Assembly: GCA_964459305.1 (NCBI GenBank)
Contig: CAYWNA010000214.1
Coordinates: 1-22,993, forward strand
From: CAYWNA01 sp964459305
Lineage (GTDB): Bacteria > Planctomycetota > Planctomycetia > Pirellulales > Pirellulaceae
Direction of reading: 5' to 3'
Length of the DNA: 22,993 nt
Shown here one piece after another: positions 9,288 through 17,568 of the stretch. The position numbers were made by a program, and so were the translations under genes. The notes below the pieces were generated by a model. That model worked only from the letters and a program-made list of their open reading frames with translations, had not been told where the DNA came from and searched no databases. The first letter of the stretch is position 1. Each line of letters starts with the position of its first letter.

Positions 9288-11275
9288 GCTCGAACGCGCG
9301 TTACGATGACTTCAAAGCGACGGACCGGTTGCCATCGCCCACGGGAGTTGGCCTGGAAATACTGCGTCTGACGCAAAGCGAAGATACGTCAGTCCAGGAG
9401 CTGAGCCGGGCGATTCAAACCGATCCGGCGTTGGCGGGCAGAATCCTCAAGCTGGCCAACTCGGCGCAGTCCGGCGTGGCACGGTGCATCGCCTGCTTGG
9501 ACGACGCGGTCGTTCGTTTAGGTTTCAGTGCGGTGCGAAATGTCGCTTTGGGCTTCTCACTGCTTTCCGCCCAACGTGAAGGGACGTGTGCGGGCTTCAA
9601 CTACGACCGGTTCTGGGCACACTCACTGGCCGCAGCGATTGCATCTCAGATGCTTAGCCGCCACGTTGGCACGGTCAACCCGGTCGACGGGTACGCGTGC
9701 GGCCTGCTAAGCCGTATCGGCCGTCTCGCTTTGGCCAGCGTGTATCCAAAGGAATACTCCCAAGTCCTCGCGGCCGCGGTTGGCGGGCGACCGAGGGAAC
9801 TGGCGGAACTGGAACAGGAACACTTTTCCACCGATCACAATGAACTCGGCGCTGCCATGCTGAGCGATTGGGGACTGCCCAACGTTTTCGCCACCGCGGT
9901 CCATCATCACGAACAGCCGCAAAGCAGTGGATTGCCCGATGATTCCAGGGGCATGATCCTGGCGCAACAGATCCATGTGGCAAATCTCGTGGCAGGGGTC
10001 TGCATCGCAAGATCAGACGAGCGGCCCGACCTCGTTTCCGAACTTCAAGCCGACGCCGCCATTCTTGACCTGGGTGACGACAGACTGACATCGCTCTGCG
10101 AGCAAGTGGCAGAGCACTGGCGCGTGTCCGTCAAGAAACTGGGGCTTGCGATCGAGTCTGCTGATCCCACCGCCATAGCGGGTTGCCAAAGTCAGCCACC
10201 GTCTTCGGACAATCGTCCCGCACGAAGTACATCGGATAGCGACAGGCCGGTGTCTCTTCGCATCCTGGTCATCGATGACGAGGCCATCACGCGCCGGCGG
10301 CTACAGAAACTCTTGTCCAATTCGGGCCATGTCGTCACCACGGCGGCGGACGGTGATGAAGGGCTCAGGCTGGCTCTGGAAACGAATCCGCAACTGGTCA
10401 TCAGCGAATGGATGTTGCCGGGGATGGACGGCCGCCAACTCTGCCAGGCCCTGCGGCGGACGCAAGCCGGACGCCAGATGTACGTCATCATGCTAACCGG
10501 ACAGGGCGACGACGATCACGTGGTGGAAGCGTTCAAGGCTGGAGCCGACGATCACGTGGTCAAGCCGTTCGTTCCCGCTGTGCTTGAGGCTCGGCTTTGT
10601 GCCGGTATGCGGGTACTTCGACTGCAGGAAGAATCGGCACGAGACAAAGAGGAGGTCGACCAATGCGTGGCAGAGTTGGCCGTCGCCAATCGCACGTTGG
10701 AGAAGACTGCGCTGACCGATGCTCTGACCGATGCTCTGACTGGACTGCCAGATCGCCACCACCTCATGGAGCGATTGGCCGGGGAATGGGAAAAAGCCAT
10801 CCACCATGGACGCCCATTGGCCTGCCTGATGTTGAACATCGATCATTTCAAACGGATCAGTGACGTCTACGGGCGTGATGTTGGTGATGAAGTGCTCCGC
10901 GATACGGCCCAGGTGCTGAAGAAGTCGGTTCGATGCTATGACGTGCCCAGCCGTTCCGGCGGCGAAGAGTTCATCGTGATTTGTCCGGGAGCCGACGTGA
11001 ATTCCGCCCGTGGAATCGCTGAACGGGTATGCGCGGCCGTGGAGGGCAACACCGCGGTAATCCCCAACGGCCCCGAACTGCGCGTCACTGTCAGCATTGG
11101 GGTGGCCGACAACAGCAACCACGTGACAGATCCCGAAGTGTTGATCCATGCCGCCAGCGAAGCGATGTACACGGCCAAAAAATCCGGCGGAAATCGTGTG
11201 CACGTGGCCGCGTGCTCAACCGAAAAAGCTAGTCTTGAGATGCAAGTGGATAGACCCGCTTGTGCCCTAACCTGA
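9278..11275 (+). CDS. HDOD-REC-GGDEF protein (putative diguanylate cyclase)
   Basis: 665 residues: HDOD domain (about 13-215), linker, receiver (about 328-445), short helix, GGDEF domain (about 478-645). The GGDEF signature is RSGGEEF (559-565), an active-type variant, with the metal ligand D522 and D537 of the GDE motif. The Asn of the usual FKxIND motif is Ser528. An RxxD inhibitory site is present (R552-D555) at the normal spacing, so product feedback by c-di-GMP is expected if it is a cyclase. The receiver has E377 where the phospho-acceptor Asp should be (ISEWMLPGMDG), with D333, D334, T407 and K429 intact. The HDOD domain has Ser-Arg where the paralogue at 17569 has His-Asp. The start is GTG inside the previous gene; GAGGA (9264-9268) lies about 9 bp upstream. 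A 12-bp tandem duplication lies at 10712-10735. Confidence 0.92.
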   Translation: MSISSNARYDDFKATDRLPSPTGVGLEILRLTQSEDTSVQELSRAIQTDPALAGRILKLANSAQSGVARCIACLDDAVVRLGFSAVRNVALGFSLLSAQREGTCAGFNYDRFWAHSLAAAIASQMLSRHVGTVNPVDGYACGLLSRIGRLALASVYPKEYSQVLAAAVGGRPRELAELEQEHFSTDHNELGAAMLSDWGLPNVFATAVHHHEQPQSSGLPDDSRGMILAQQIHVANLVAGVCIARSDERPDLVSELQADAAILDLGDDRLTSLCEQVAEHWRVSVKKLGLAIESADPTAIAGCQSQPPSSDNRPARSTSDSDRPVSLRILVIDDEAITRRRLQKLLSNSGHVVTTAADGDEGLRLALETNPQLVISEWMLPGMDGRQLCQALRRTQAGRQMYVIMLTGQGDDDHVVEAFKAGADDHVVKPFVPAVLEARLCAGMRVLRLQEESARDKEEVDQCVAELAVANRTLEKTALTDALTDALTGLPDRHHLMERLAGEWEKAIHHGRPLACLMLNIDHFKRISDVYGRDVGDEVLRDTAQVLKKSVRCYDVPSRSGGEEFIVICPGADVNSARGIAERVCAAVEGNTAVIPNGPELRVTVSIGVADNSNHVTDPEVLIHAASEAMYTAKKSGGNRVHVAACSTEKASLEMQVDRPACALT

Positions 11276-11293
11276 ACAATTGAGGACATCGCC

Positions 11294-13525
11294 ATGACCG
11301 TTATTAGCTCCCCGACCGCGTCTCCATCGCTGGCATCCCCGTTCACCGCCCCGGCCACGCAATCGCGCGCAGAAGAAACACGCCCCGCAGCAAGAACGCT
11401 GTACGAAAAATGCACCGCGCTTGCCAACAACCTGTGGTGGACGTGGAACCCGGAGGTGATCACGCTGTTTCAGGATATCGATCCAGTCCGATGGCGTGCC
11501 CTGGATCACAATCCGATTGCGCTGCTCTCGGAGTTCACGCCCGACGCCTTGCACACTCGTGCCGTGGAACTAGTGCTGCAAAGCCGGATCAATCAGGCAT
11601 ACCGACGGCTAAAAGAGTACCTGTCCACCACGCCACTCTGGGCCAAAGCACATGTCGGCGTGTTGGGCTCCAAGCCGGTGGCCTACTTCTCTCTAGAGTT
11701 TGGCATCCACGAGTCGGTGCCGATCTACTCCGGTGGGCTGGGAGTGTTGTCGGGCGATCACATCAAGAGCGCCAGCGGATTGGGCGTGCCTCTGGTGGCC
11801 GTGGGTCTGTTCTACGGCCAAGGTTACTTCAAGCAACGGCTGGATGGCGACGGATATCAGCGGGAAGAGTACGTCGACACCAAGGTCGAGAACCTCCCCA
11901 TGGAACCGGCCCGGGGGCCGGACGGCAAACCCATCACCGTCGAGATCCACACTCGTAGCGGACGCCTGTTGGCGAAAGTCTGGATGATGCGTGTGGGCCG
12001 AGTCAGCCTGTACCTGCTGGACTGCGACGTCGAAGGCAACAGCGCCGAAGACCGCGAACTGACCTCGCGTCTCTACGGCGGCGACAACCGTACGCGAATT
12101 CGCCAAGAACTGGTGGCCGGCGTAGGCGGGGTCCGTGCGCTTCGCGCGCTGGGCATCACGCCGGGCGCATATCACCTAAACGAAGGCCACCTGGGGTTCG
12201 CGACGCTGGAAGTGGTCCGCGAGCGGATGCACGACGACGGAATGAGTTTCGACGAAGCCGTTCGCGAAGTCACTCAACACACCGTCTTCACCACCCACAC
12301 ACCCGTCCCCGCCGGACACGACCGCTTCAGCAGCGAGCTTGTCGAGGAACACCTGGGACCGCTGCGCGATGACCTGGGAATCTCATTCGAACAACTGATG
12401 GGGCTCGGCCGCGTTGATGTACACAACCACGGCGAGAGTTTCTGCATGACCGTGTTGGGCTTGAAGCTATCGCGCCGGGCCAACGCCGTCAGTTCCTTGC
12501 ACGGTCACGTCTCGCGGCGAATGTGGGCCCCGTTGTGGCCGGCCCGGGCGGAAGAAGATATCCCAATCGGGCACATTACCAATGGAGTGCACGTCGGCAG
12601 TTGGCTCGCCTGGCAGATGCAGCGGCTGTATGACCGCCATTTCTCGCCAGATTGGTATGACCGCATGGGAGAGCCCGAAGTGTGGCAGTCCATTCACAAC
12701 GTCGATCCAGGCGAGCTCTGGGAGACACATCACGCGCTGAAGAATCTGCTGTTGGCCTTTGCCCGCCGGCGCAACAGCCACGATTGCCGTCGCCGCGGCG
12801 AGAGCGACGAGGCCATCGAGGCGGTGCGGAGGATGCTCGATCCGGACGTCCTTACGATTGGCTTTGGCCGGCGGTTTGCCACGTACAAACGGGCCGACCT
12901 TATCTTGACCGACATGGATCGAATGGCCGCCCTGTTGAACGATCCGAACCGGCCGGTGCAGTTGATCTTCGCGGGCAAAGCCCATCCGGCCGACGAGCCG
13001 GGAAAACACCTAATCCAGAAAGTCGCCAACCTGCGGCACGATCCTCGATTCGCCGATCGCATCGCATTTGTGGAGGACTACGACATCAACGTCGGCCGGC
13101 ATCTGATCCAAGGTGTCGACGTGTGGTTGAACAACCCGCGTCGTCCTTTAGAGGCGTCCGGAACCAGCGGCGAAAAGGCCGTACTCAACGGTGCCCTCAA
13201 TCTGTCTGTACTCGATGGCTGGTGGGCCGAAGCCTACGACGGCACCAACGGCTTTGCCATTGGCAAAGGAACCAGTCACGTCGATGATGCGATCACCGAC
13301 GCGCGCGACGGAGCCGATCTGGGACGTGTGCTTCAGGAGCAGGTCATCCCGATGTACTACGATCGCGACGACGACGGGCTGCCGCAGCAGTGGATCACAC
13401 AGATGAAAAACTCGATCAGCTCGTTAGCATGGCGATTCAGCGCCCATCGCATGGTCGCCGACTACGTCCGCAGCGCATACATTCCTGCCGCCGGAGGGCT
13501 CAGCTGCGACTTGAGACCGCACTGA
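11294..13525 (+). CDS. glgP: Alpha-glucan (glycogen) phosphorylase, DUF3417 type
   Basis: 743 residues of the GT35 phosphorylase family, the bacterial/archaeal branch with an N-terminal DUF3417-like region (about 35-130, NNLWWTWNPE). It cleaves alpha-1,4-glucan with phosphate to give glucose 1-phosphate and depends on pyridoxal phosphate. The cofactor lysine is K628 in EASGTSGEKAVLNG, followed by LSVLDGWW. YSGGLGVLSGDH and HLNEGHLGF are further family motifs. The length is normal and the protein looks intact. The ATG at 11294 has TGAGGA 7 bp upstream and comes only 18 bp after the GGDEF gene, so it is probably co-transcribed with the signalling genes. This position suggests that storage-glucan breakdown is linked to the phosphorelay or c-di-GMP output. 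Confidence 0.95.
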   Translation: MTVISSPTASPSLASPFTAPATQSRAEETRPAARTLYEKCTALANNLWWTWNPEVITLFQDIDPVRWRALDHNPIALLSEFTPDALHTRAVELVLQSRINQAYRRLKEYLSTTPLWAKAHVGVLGSKPVAYFSLEFGIHESVPIYSGGLGVLSGDHIKSASGLGVPLVAVGLFYGQGYFKQRLDGDGYQREEYVDTKVENLPMEPARGPDGKPITVEIHTRSGRLLAKVWMMRVGRVSLYLLDCDVEGNSAEDRELTSRLYGGDNRTRIRQELVAGVGGVRALRALGITPGAYHLNEGHLGFATLEVVRERMHDDGMSFDEAVREVTQHTVFTTHTPVPAGHDRFSSELVEEHLGPLRDDLGISFEQLMGLGRVDVHNHGESFCMTVLGLKLSRRANAVSSLHGHVSRRMWAPLWPARAEEDIPIGHITNGVHVGSWLAWQMQRLYDRHFSPDWYDRMGEPEVWQSIHNVDPGELWETHHALKNLLLAFARRRNSHDCRRRGESDEAIEAVRRMLDPDVLTIGFGRRFATYKRADLILTDMDRMAALLNDPNRPVQLIFAGKAHPADEPGKHLIQKVANLRHDPRFADRIAFVEDYDINVGRHLIQGVDVWLNNPRRPLEASGTSGEKAVLNGALNLSVLDGWWAEAYDGTNGFAIGKGTSHVDDAITDARDGADLGRVLQEQVIPMYYDRDDDGLPQQWITQMKNSISSLAWRFSAHRMVADYVRSAYIPAAGGLSCDLRPH

Positions 13526-13554
13526 GTCGACGGTTGCCCAATCTCGCTTCCGCA

Positions 13555-13561
13555 AGAAGGT
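13555..13561 (+). promoter_or_regulatory. Candidate ribosome binding site for the 13571 ATG
   Basis: AGAAGGT lies about 9 bp before the ATG at 13571. No comparable site precedes the TTG at 13654, which supports initiation at 13571 followed by a frame change. Confidence 0.45.
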
Positions 13562-13570
13562 GAACACAAA

Positions 13571-15069
13571 ATGTCGAACGCAAAGAATCGGCGGGCCCAG
13601 CGCCCATACGTTTCCTCTTTGAGAACTCCGTCTTCCTGATTGCAGGTGCCGTTTTGGCTCTGGTTTGGGCGAATGTCTCCCCCGATGCCTACCGTCGCTT
13701 TGTCGACTACGACCTGAAAACGCCCTTAGCCGCTGCCGATCACCACGAAACCCAAGCGGCGCATGCCCCGCAAGCCACGCACCGCGGCCAGAATGCAGGA
13801 CACGATGCGCTCGCGGCGCATGACAACCGCGCGTCTGGTGAGCAAGTTGTAGCCGGCATAGAGAATGAACCTGACGAGGCACACGGTGGCAGTCACGGTC
13901 ACGGGCTGACGCTTGCCTTCATCGTCAACGACATTTTGATGGCCCTGTTTTTCGCCATCGCCGCCAAAGAGGTATGGGAGGCATTGCTGCCCGGTGGCCC
14001 GCTTTCCGATCCACGAAAGGCCGCCACGCCCCTGATGGCTACGCTGGGCGGCATTATTGGACCGGCGGGGCTGTTCGCAATCGGCGTGTTGATGTTCAGC
14101 ACCTGGGGCGAGCTCGGCAGCGGCTGGGCCGTGCCCTGTGCAACGGACATTGCCTTCAGCTATCTGGTGGCTCGCTTGATCTTCGGGGCCGGCCATCCGG
14201 CAATCGCGTTCCTGTTGCTTCTGGCCATTGCCGACGATGCGGCGGGGCTGTTGATCCTGGCCGTATTCTACCCCACCGGCGACCTGAGTCTATGGTGGCT
14301 GCTGTTGAGCGTGGCGGCCGTGGGTCTGGGCTTCGTCTTCCGCAAGTTGAAGATTCAAAGTTTCTGGTGGTACCTGCTGATCCCAGGAACGATGAGCTGG
14401 GTATCGTTCTACTTTGCCGGCATTCACCCTGCCCTGGGCCTGGTGCCGATCATCCCTGCCATGCCTCACGCCCGGACCGACTTGGGTATTTTCGCCCGGA
14501 AGGAACTCGGCCGCCACGATACGCTGAACGAGTTCGAGCATTGGTGGAAGAACCCGGTGGAGATCATCCTTGGCCTTTTCGGTTTGGTCAACGCCGGCGT
14601 GGCATTTTCCAGCGTTGGGACGGGGACGACTCTGGTCCTGGTGGGCCTGATCGTGGGCAAGCCATTGGGCATCACTGCGTTCACCTGGATTGGCCAGAAG
14701 CTATTCAAGCTCGAAATCCCCGGCGGCATGAACTACCGCCATGTGGTTAGCCTGGGAATGGTCGCGGGAATCGGATTCACGGTGGCCCTGTTCGTCTCCA
14801 CGGCAGCCTTCCCGCTATCGATACATTCGCAGGCGACCCTGGATGCAGTGAAGATGGGGGCATTGGGCAGCTTCTTTGCAGCGATCGTCGCCATTGTCGG
14901 CGCACGCATGCTTGGCATTCGGCCGGAGCCGGTTGCGGCATGCGAGGGACTAGTCCAGCAAGGGGAAGTCAGCCATGACGAACCGGTTGGTGCTCTCGTG
15001 GTAGTCAACGCTTTGGGCGGCCAGGACGCCCACGCTGATACACCGGACGCCTGCCAGGTGAGCGGCTGA
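13571..15069 (+). CDS. nhaA: NhaA-type Na+/H+ antiporter with apparent 5' frameshift
   Basis: An inner-membrane antiporter that exports Na+ in exchange for H+. The essential Asp residues of the family are present: one in CATDIAFSY (codon at 14146) and a pair in AIADDAAG (14233-14238), matching D133 and D163/D164 of the E. coli protein. Family-like sequence starts at RFLFENSVFLIAGAV (13609). That frame has no ATG upstream before a stop at 13561-13563; its first usual start codon is a TTG at 13654, which would cut off half of the first membrane helix. An ATG with a ribosome binding site lies at 13571 but is in another frame and ends at 13639. A single-base indel between 13571 and 13609 would join them. 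A His/Ala-rich insertion (13738-13905) separates the first two helices, and the C-terminal tail is long. It sits 45 bp after glgP and converges with the CBS gene. Confidence 0.88.
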
Positions 15070-15078
15070 TATCATTTC

Positions 15079-15477
15079 CTAGCCTGCGGCGGCCCTTAAC
15101 ACGTCAGTGAAACTCAACAGCCCCACCGGTTCGGCGCCGTCGAGAACGAAGACTCGACGCACGCCCGCCATTCGCATCAAATTGATGCAATCAGCGATGG
15201 CAAGGTGCTGTTGCACCGTGATTGCAGGCGTCGTCATTGCGTCGTGCACTTGCAGTTCGTCAAGCGCGCCGGGGGACATGTTTCCGAGAATCTGCACGAT
15301 GTCCTTGCAGGTGATGATTCCCGGTGCTCGGCCCTTGGCCGTCGAAGGAACCATCAGGCAGTGGATCCCATACTCCTTCATGGAACGGGCTGCATGCCGA
15401 AGCGTCTCGCGGGAGTCGATACTGCGGATCTCCGGGCTCATCAGGTCGCGTGCCGTCAGGTCGTCCCAATCCATCAT
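15079..15477 (-). CDS. Two-CBS-domain protein
   Basis: 132 residues forming a CBS pair: CBS1 about 10-65 (GIITCKDIVQIL) and CBS2 about 78-131 (GLLSFTDVLRAA). It probably binds an adenine nucleotide or similar ligand and regulates a partner; the ligand is unknown. Its ATG overlaps the fapA-like stop by 4 bp (ATGA), so it is translationally coupled to that gene. Its stop lies only 10 bp from the stop of the convergent nhaA gene, leaving no room for separate terminators. It resembles the plus-strand CBS protein at 3143-3550 in size and layout but differs clearly in sequence. Confidence 0.92.
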   Translation of the reverse strand: MMDWDDLTARDLMSPEIRSIDSRETLRHAARSMKEYGIHCLMVPSTAKGRAPGIITCKDIVQILGNMSPGALDELQVHDAMTTPAITVQQHLAIADCINLMRMAGVRRVFVLDGAEPVGLLSFTDVLRAAAG

Positions 15478-16820
15478 GGCAAAGACTCCGTCAATATCTC
15501 TTGTGAATCTGAATCGAATCGAAATCGAACTGACCTCGCAGAAGCATCGATCAGTTTTTCCCGAACCCCGAAGCGAACGGTTGTACCCGAGTGGATGAAA
15601 TCCGCCACGATCTCGGCACTGGGCAGGAGCGCTGTGCGGCGTCTTCGCAGTTCAGCCAGTCGAGCCAGTGATTCTTCCTCAAGCGATCGCGCTTGTCGAG
15701 CCATCTTGCCGCCTTTGAGTCGCCCCTGCGATTGCACGTCCCGCATCGCTCGACGTTTCGCGTTTCGCAGCACGGCGGCTTCTCGATGCGCGGCGCGAGC
15801 CACATCGACAGGCCAAGCCAGCGGCTCAGCGACAGCTAACACGGTGCCGGCGCCTCTGGGCGAGCCCGCCTTTCGGACTTCCAGCCGCGTCTCCGCTCGG
15901 GCAACGCCTCCGACCAGACGTCCAGCGATTTGAATCTCGCCGGCGCTGATATCGCTGTCTACCGAGTCTTTCTGAACAGCGAACAGTTGGCCGCATTGCG
16001 CGGTAGCTCCCTGGATGCGTCGAACCATGGCCGATCCTCTTGCCGACAAGACGGCGCCTCCCCGAGTGACAAGGTCCCCACCGATGGTCACATTGCCGTC
16101 GCTGAAGATACTGCCGCCGTCCACGTTGCGAGTCACTTCCACGTCGCCGCCGGCCCTCACCACCATTCCCAACTCCACGCTCCCATTCACTTTCAGACTT
16201 CCCCCGGTCTCCAAATGGCCGCTGCGCAGATCGACGTCTCCCGAATGTACCGAATGGTCGACCACATCAAAGAGCTTGCCGGCCACATGCTTGACCACGC
16301 CATCCCGAATAGCTCGAATCTTGCCGTCCTCGGATTCATCGACGCCTTCGCCGAGCATCGTCGTGACGTCTCGCCCATCTTCAGCTGGAATCGGATCGCC
16401 GGTGACCGTCGTCCCCTCGCGTCCCGCAGTTGCAAATTTCCTTGCGGCAATCACGTCGCCTGTCTTCACTGCCGTGAAGAGCTGACGTTGCCGGAAGTCA
16501 AAGGTACCGTCGTCTCGCAACGTTCCCGGCTGAACATGCGGCTCGAACGACAAAATCCATTCCGCATCTTCGCCATTCGTTGGCGGTACGCCTTCGGCGA
16601 GAAGGACTGCCGCACCTGTGAACCGGGGATGGGCAAGGGCTTTGCCGATCTGGGAGCACGCCCGTTCGTCAATACCGAAGGTCACTCCCGATTGGTCCAA
16701 CGCGGCACGAACTTGGTCCGGTCCGCCCGTTGGACCGGCTGCAATTCGTGCGGTTGCCTTGAGGCCGTTTGACGAAACCTGGACCTGAACTCGATCGGCA
16801 CCCAACGTATCACACCTCAT
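15474..16820 (-). CDS. FapA/DUF342 family protein
   Basis: 448 residues. The N-terminal part (about 1-170) matches the FapA N-terminal region in style. The middle (about 170-330) is a run of short Gly/Val/Asp-rich repeats (SGDVDLRSGHL, VNGSVELG, AGGDVEVTRNV, SDGNVTIGGDL) typical of the FapA beta-solenoid. The C-terminus (about 340-400) is basic and likely a coiled coil. DUF342/FapA proteins have been linked to flagellar placement and polar signalling in some bacteria, but many members are uncharacterised and no flagellar genes are visible here. The ATG at 16820 has only a close AGGGG upstream, so the start is less certain. It is first in a two-gene minus-strand operon with the CBS gene. Confidence 0.85.
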   Translation of the reverse strand: MRCDTLGADRVQVQVSSNGLKATARIAAGPTGGPDQVRAALDQSGVTFGIDERACSQIGKALAHPRFTGAAVLLAEGVPPTNGEDAEWILSFEPHVQPGTLRDDGTFDFRQRQLFTAVKTGDVIAARKFATAGREGTTVTGDPIPAEDGRDVTTMLGEGVDESEDGKIRAIRDGVVKHVAGKLFDVVDHSVHSGDVDLRSGHLETGGSLKVNGSVELGMVVRAGGDVEVTRNVDGGSIFSDGNVTIGGDLVTRGGAVLSARGSAMVRRIQGATAQCGQLFAVQKDSVDSDISAGEIQIAGRLVGGVARAETRLEVRKAGSPRGAGTVLAVAEPLAWPVDVARAAHREAAVLRNAKRRAMRDVQSQGRLKGGKMARQARSLEEESLARLAELRRRRTALLPSAEIVADFIHSGTTVRFGVREKLIDASARSVRFRFDSDSQEILTESLP

Positions 16821-16833
16821 GCCCCTGGTTCAG

Positions 16834-16896
16834 TAGGTCAGGACTTGGCCCGTCGAATCACCGGCGTCTGGCTCCATCAGAGCTAGCCCTGACCTA
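16834..16896. repeat. Inverted repeat upstream of the fapA-like gene
   Basis: TAGGTCAGG (16834-16842) and CCTGACCTA (16888-16896) form a perfect 9-bp inverted repeat with a 45-bp spacer, and similarity extends weakly inward. It lies 14-76 bp before the minus-strand start, so it could be an operator or an insertion footprint. Confidence 0.4.
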
Positions 16897-16910
16897 GATT
16901 CTGGGCGTTG

Positions 16911-17058
16911 TCATATAACTGAGGGTGTCCGGGAATTGGGGGGCGAAGCTCCGGCTGAGCCGGATTCTTGGCACCAACGCGCGGCTCGGCAGCAGCCTCG
17001 CCCTCCCGAAAACCGTGGATTCCAGCGTTTCGAATTCCCGGACGCCTTCATATAACTG
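16911..17058. mobile_element. MITE-like element with 11-bp direct repeats
   Basis: TCATATAACTG occurs at 16911-16921 and 17048-17058, flanking a 126-bp segment. The segment ends are imperfect inverted repeats: AGGGTGTCCGGGAATT at the left and, reversed, AGGCGTCCGGGAATT at the right. Inside are smaller hairpins, for example TCCGGC-TGA-GCCGGA, and a CGGCAGCAGCCTCGCCCTCC stretch resembling a repeat I associate with planctomycetes. It has no coding potential worth calling. Confidence 0.55.
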
Positions 17059-17568
17059 TGAACTGCCCGACGAGCGACGGGTCTTCCCAACTAGTACTCT
17101 GTGCCTATATCGGTTTAGGATGAAATCGCGATCTTAACGAAACTTCCATGGCTATTCAAGTTGACAGACAAGGGACGTGGCCAGATGTGAAATGGGGCGA
17201 ACCGTGCCAACCGACAGTTCGCAATCGATGACCGCGCGAATGCCCAAGACACTCGGCCCAGTCCACGTTTCGCCTTCGCTCAACGGCAAGGAGTCGGCTT
17301 CAAGTGACCGATACTTCGCCCTCGGCCTACAGTTTGGAAGATCTTCACAAACTGAGTTGCGTTCCGCGTAGAGCGTCTGAGGGACCCTGCCCAGCTAGTT
17401 ACCCTCGGACAACCGTTACGATCCATTTATTCGTACCTAACGGCCGCGCATGGCCGGAAATATGAGCTATCGTTTCTGAGGAGTAAATCCCATAGAAGAC
17501 AACTAGAGATCCGCCAAAGGCTCATTCCGGCGCCCATTGGATTGTACGGGATGGTCTCGCGGGAGGAC
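17059..17568. other. Intergenic stretch without supportable gene
   Basis: Short open frames exist but lack ribosome binding sites and recognisable domains. A small CGGCC/GGCCG hairpin lies near 17442-17457. A TTGACA at 17160 lacks a convincing -10 partner. The promoter for the HDOD gene is probably here but cannot be placed. Confidence 0.4.

Noticed and set aside
16925..17371. Two short plus-strand frames between the fapA-like and HDOD genes
   Set aside because: The first is mostly the repeat element at 16911-17058; the second has no ribosome binding site or recognisable domain.
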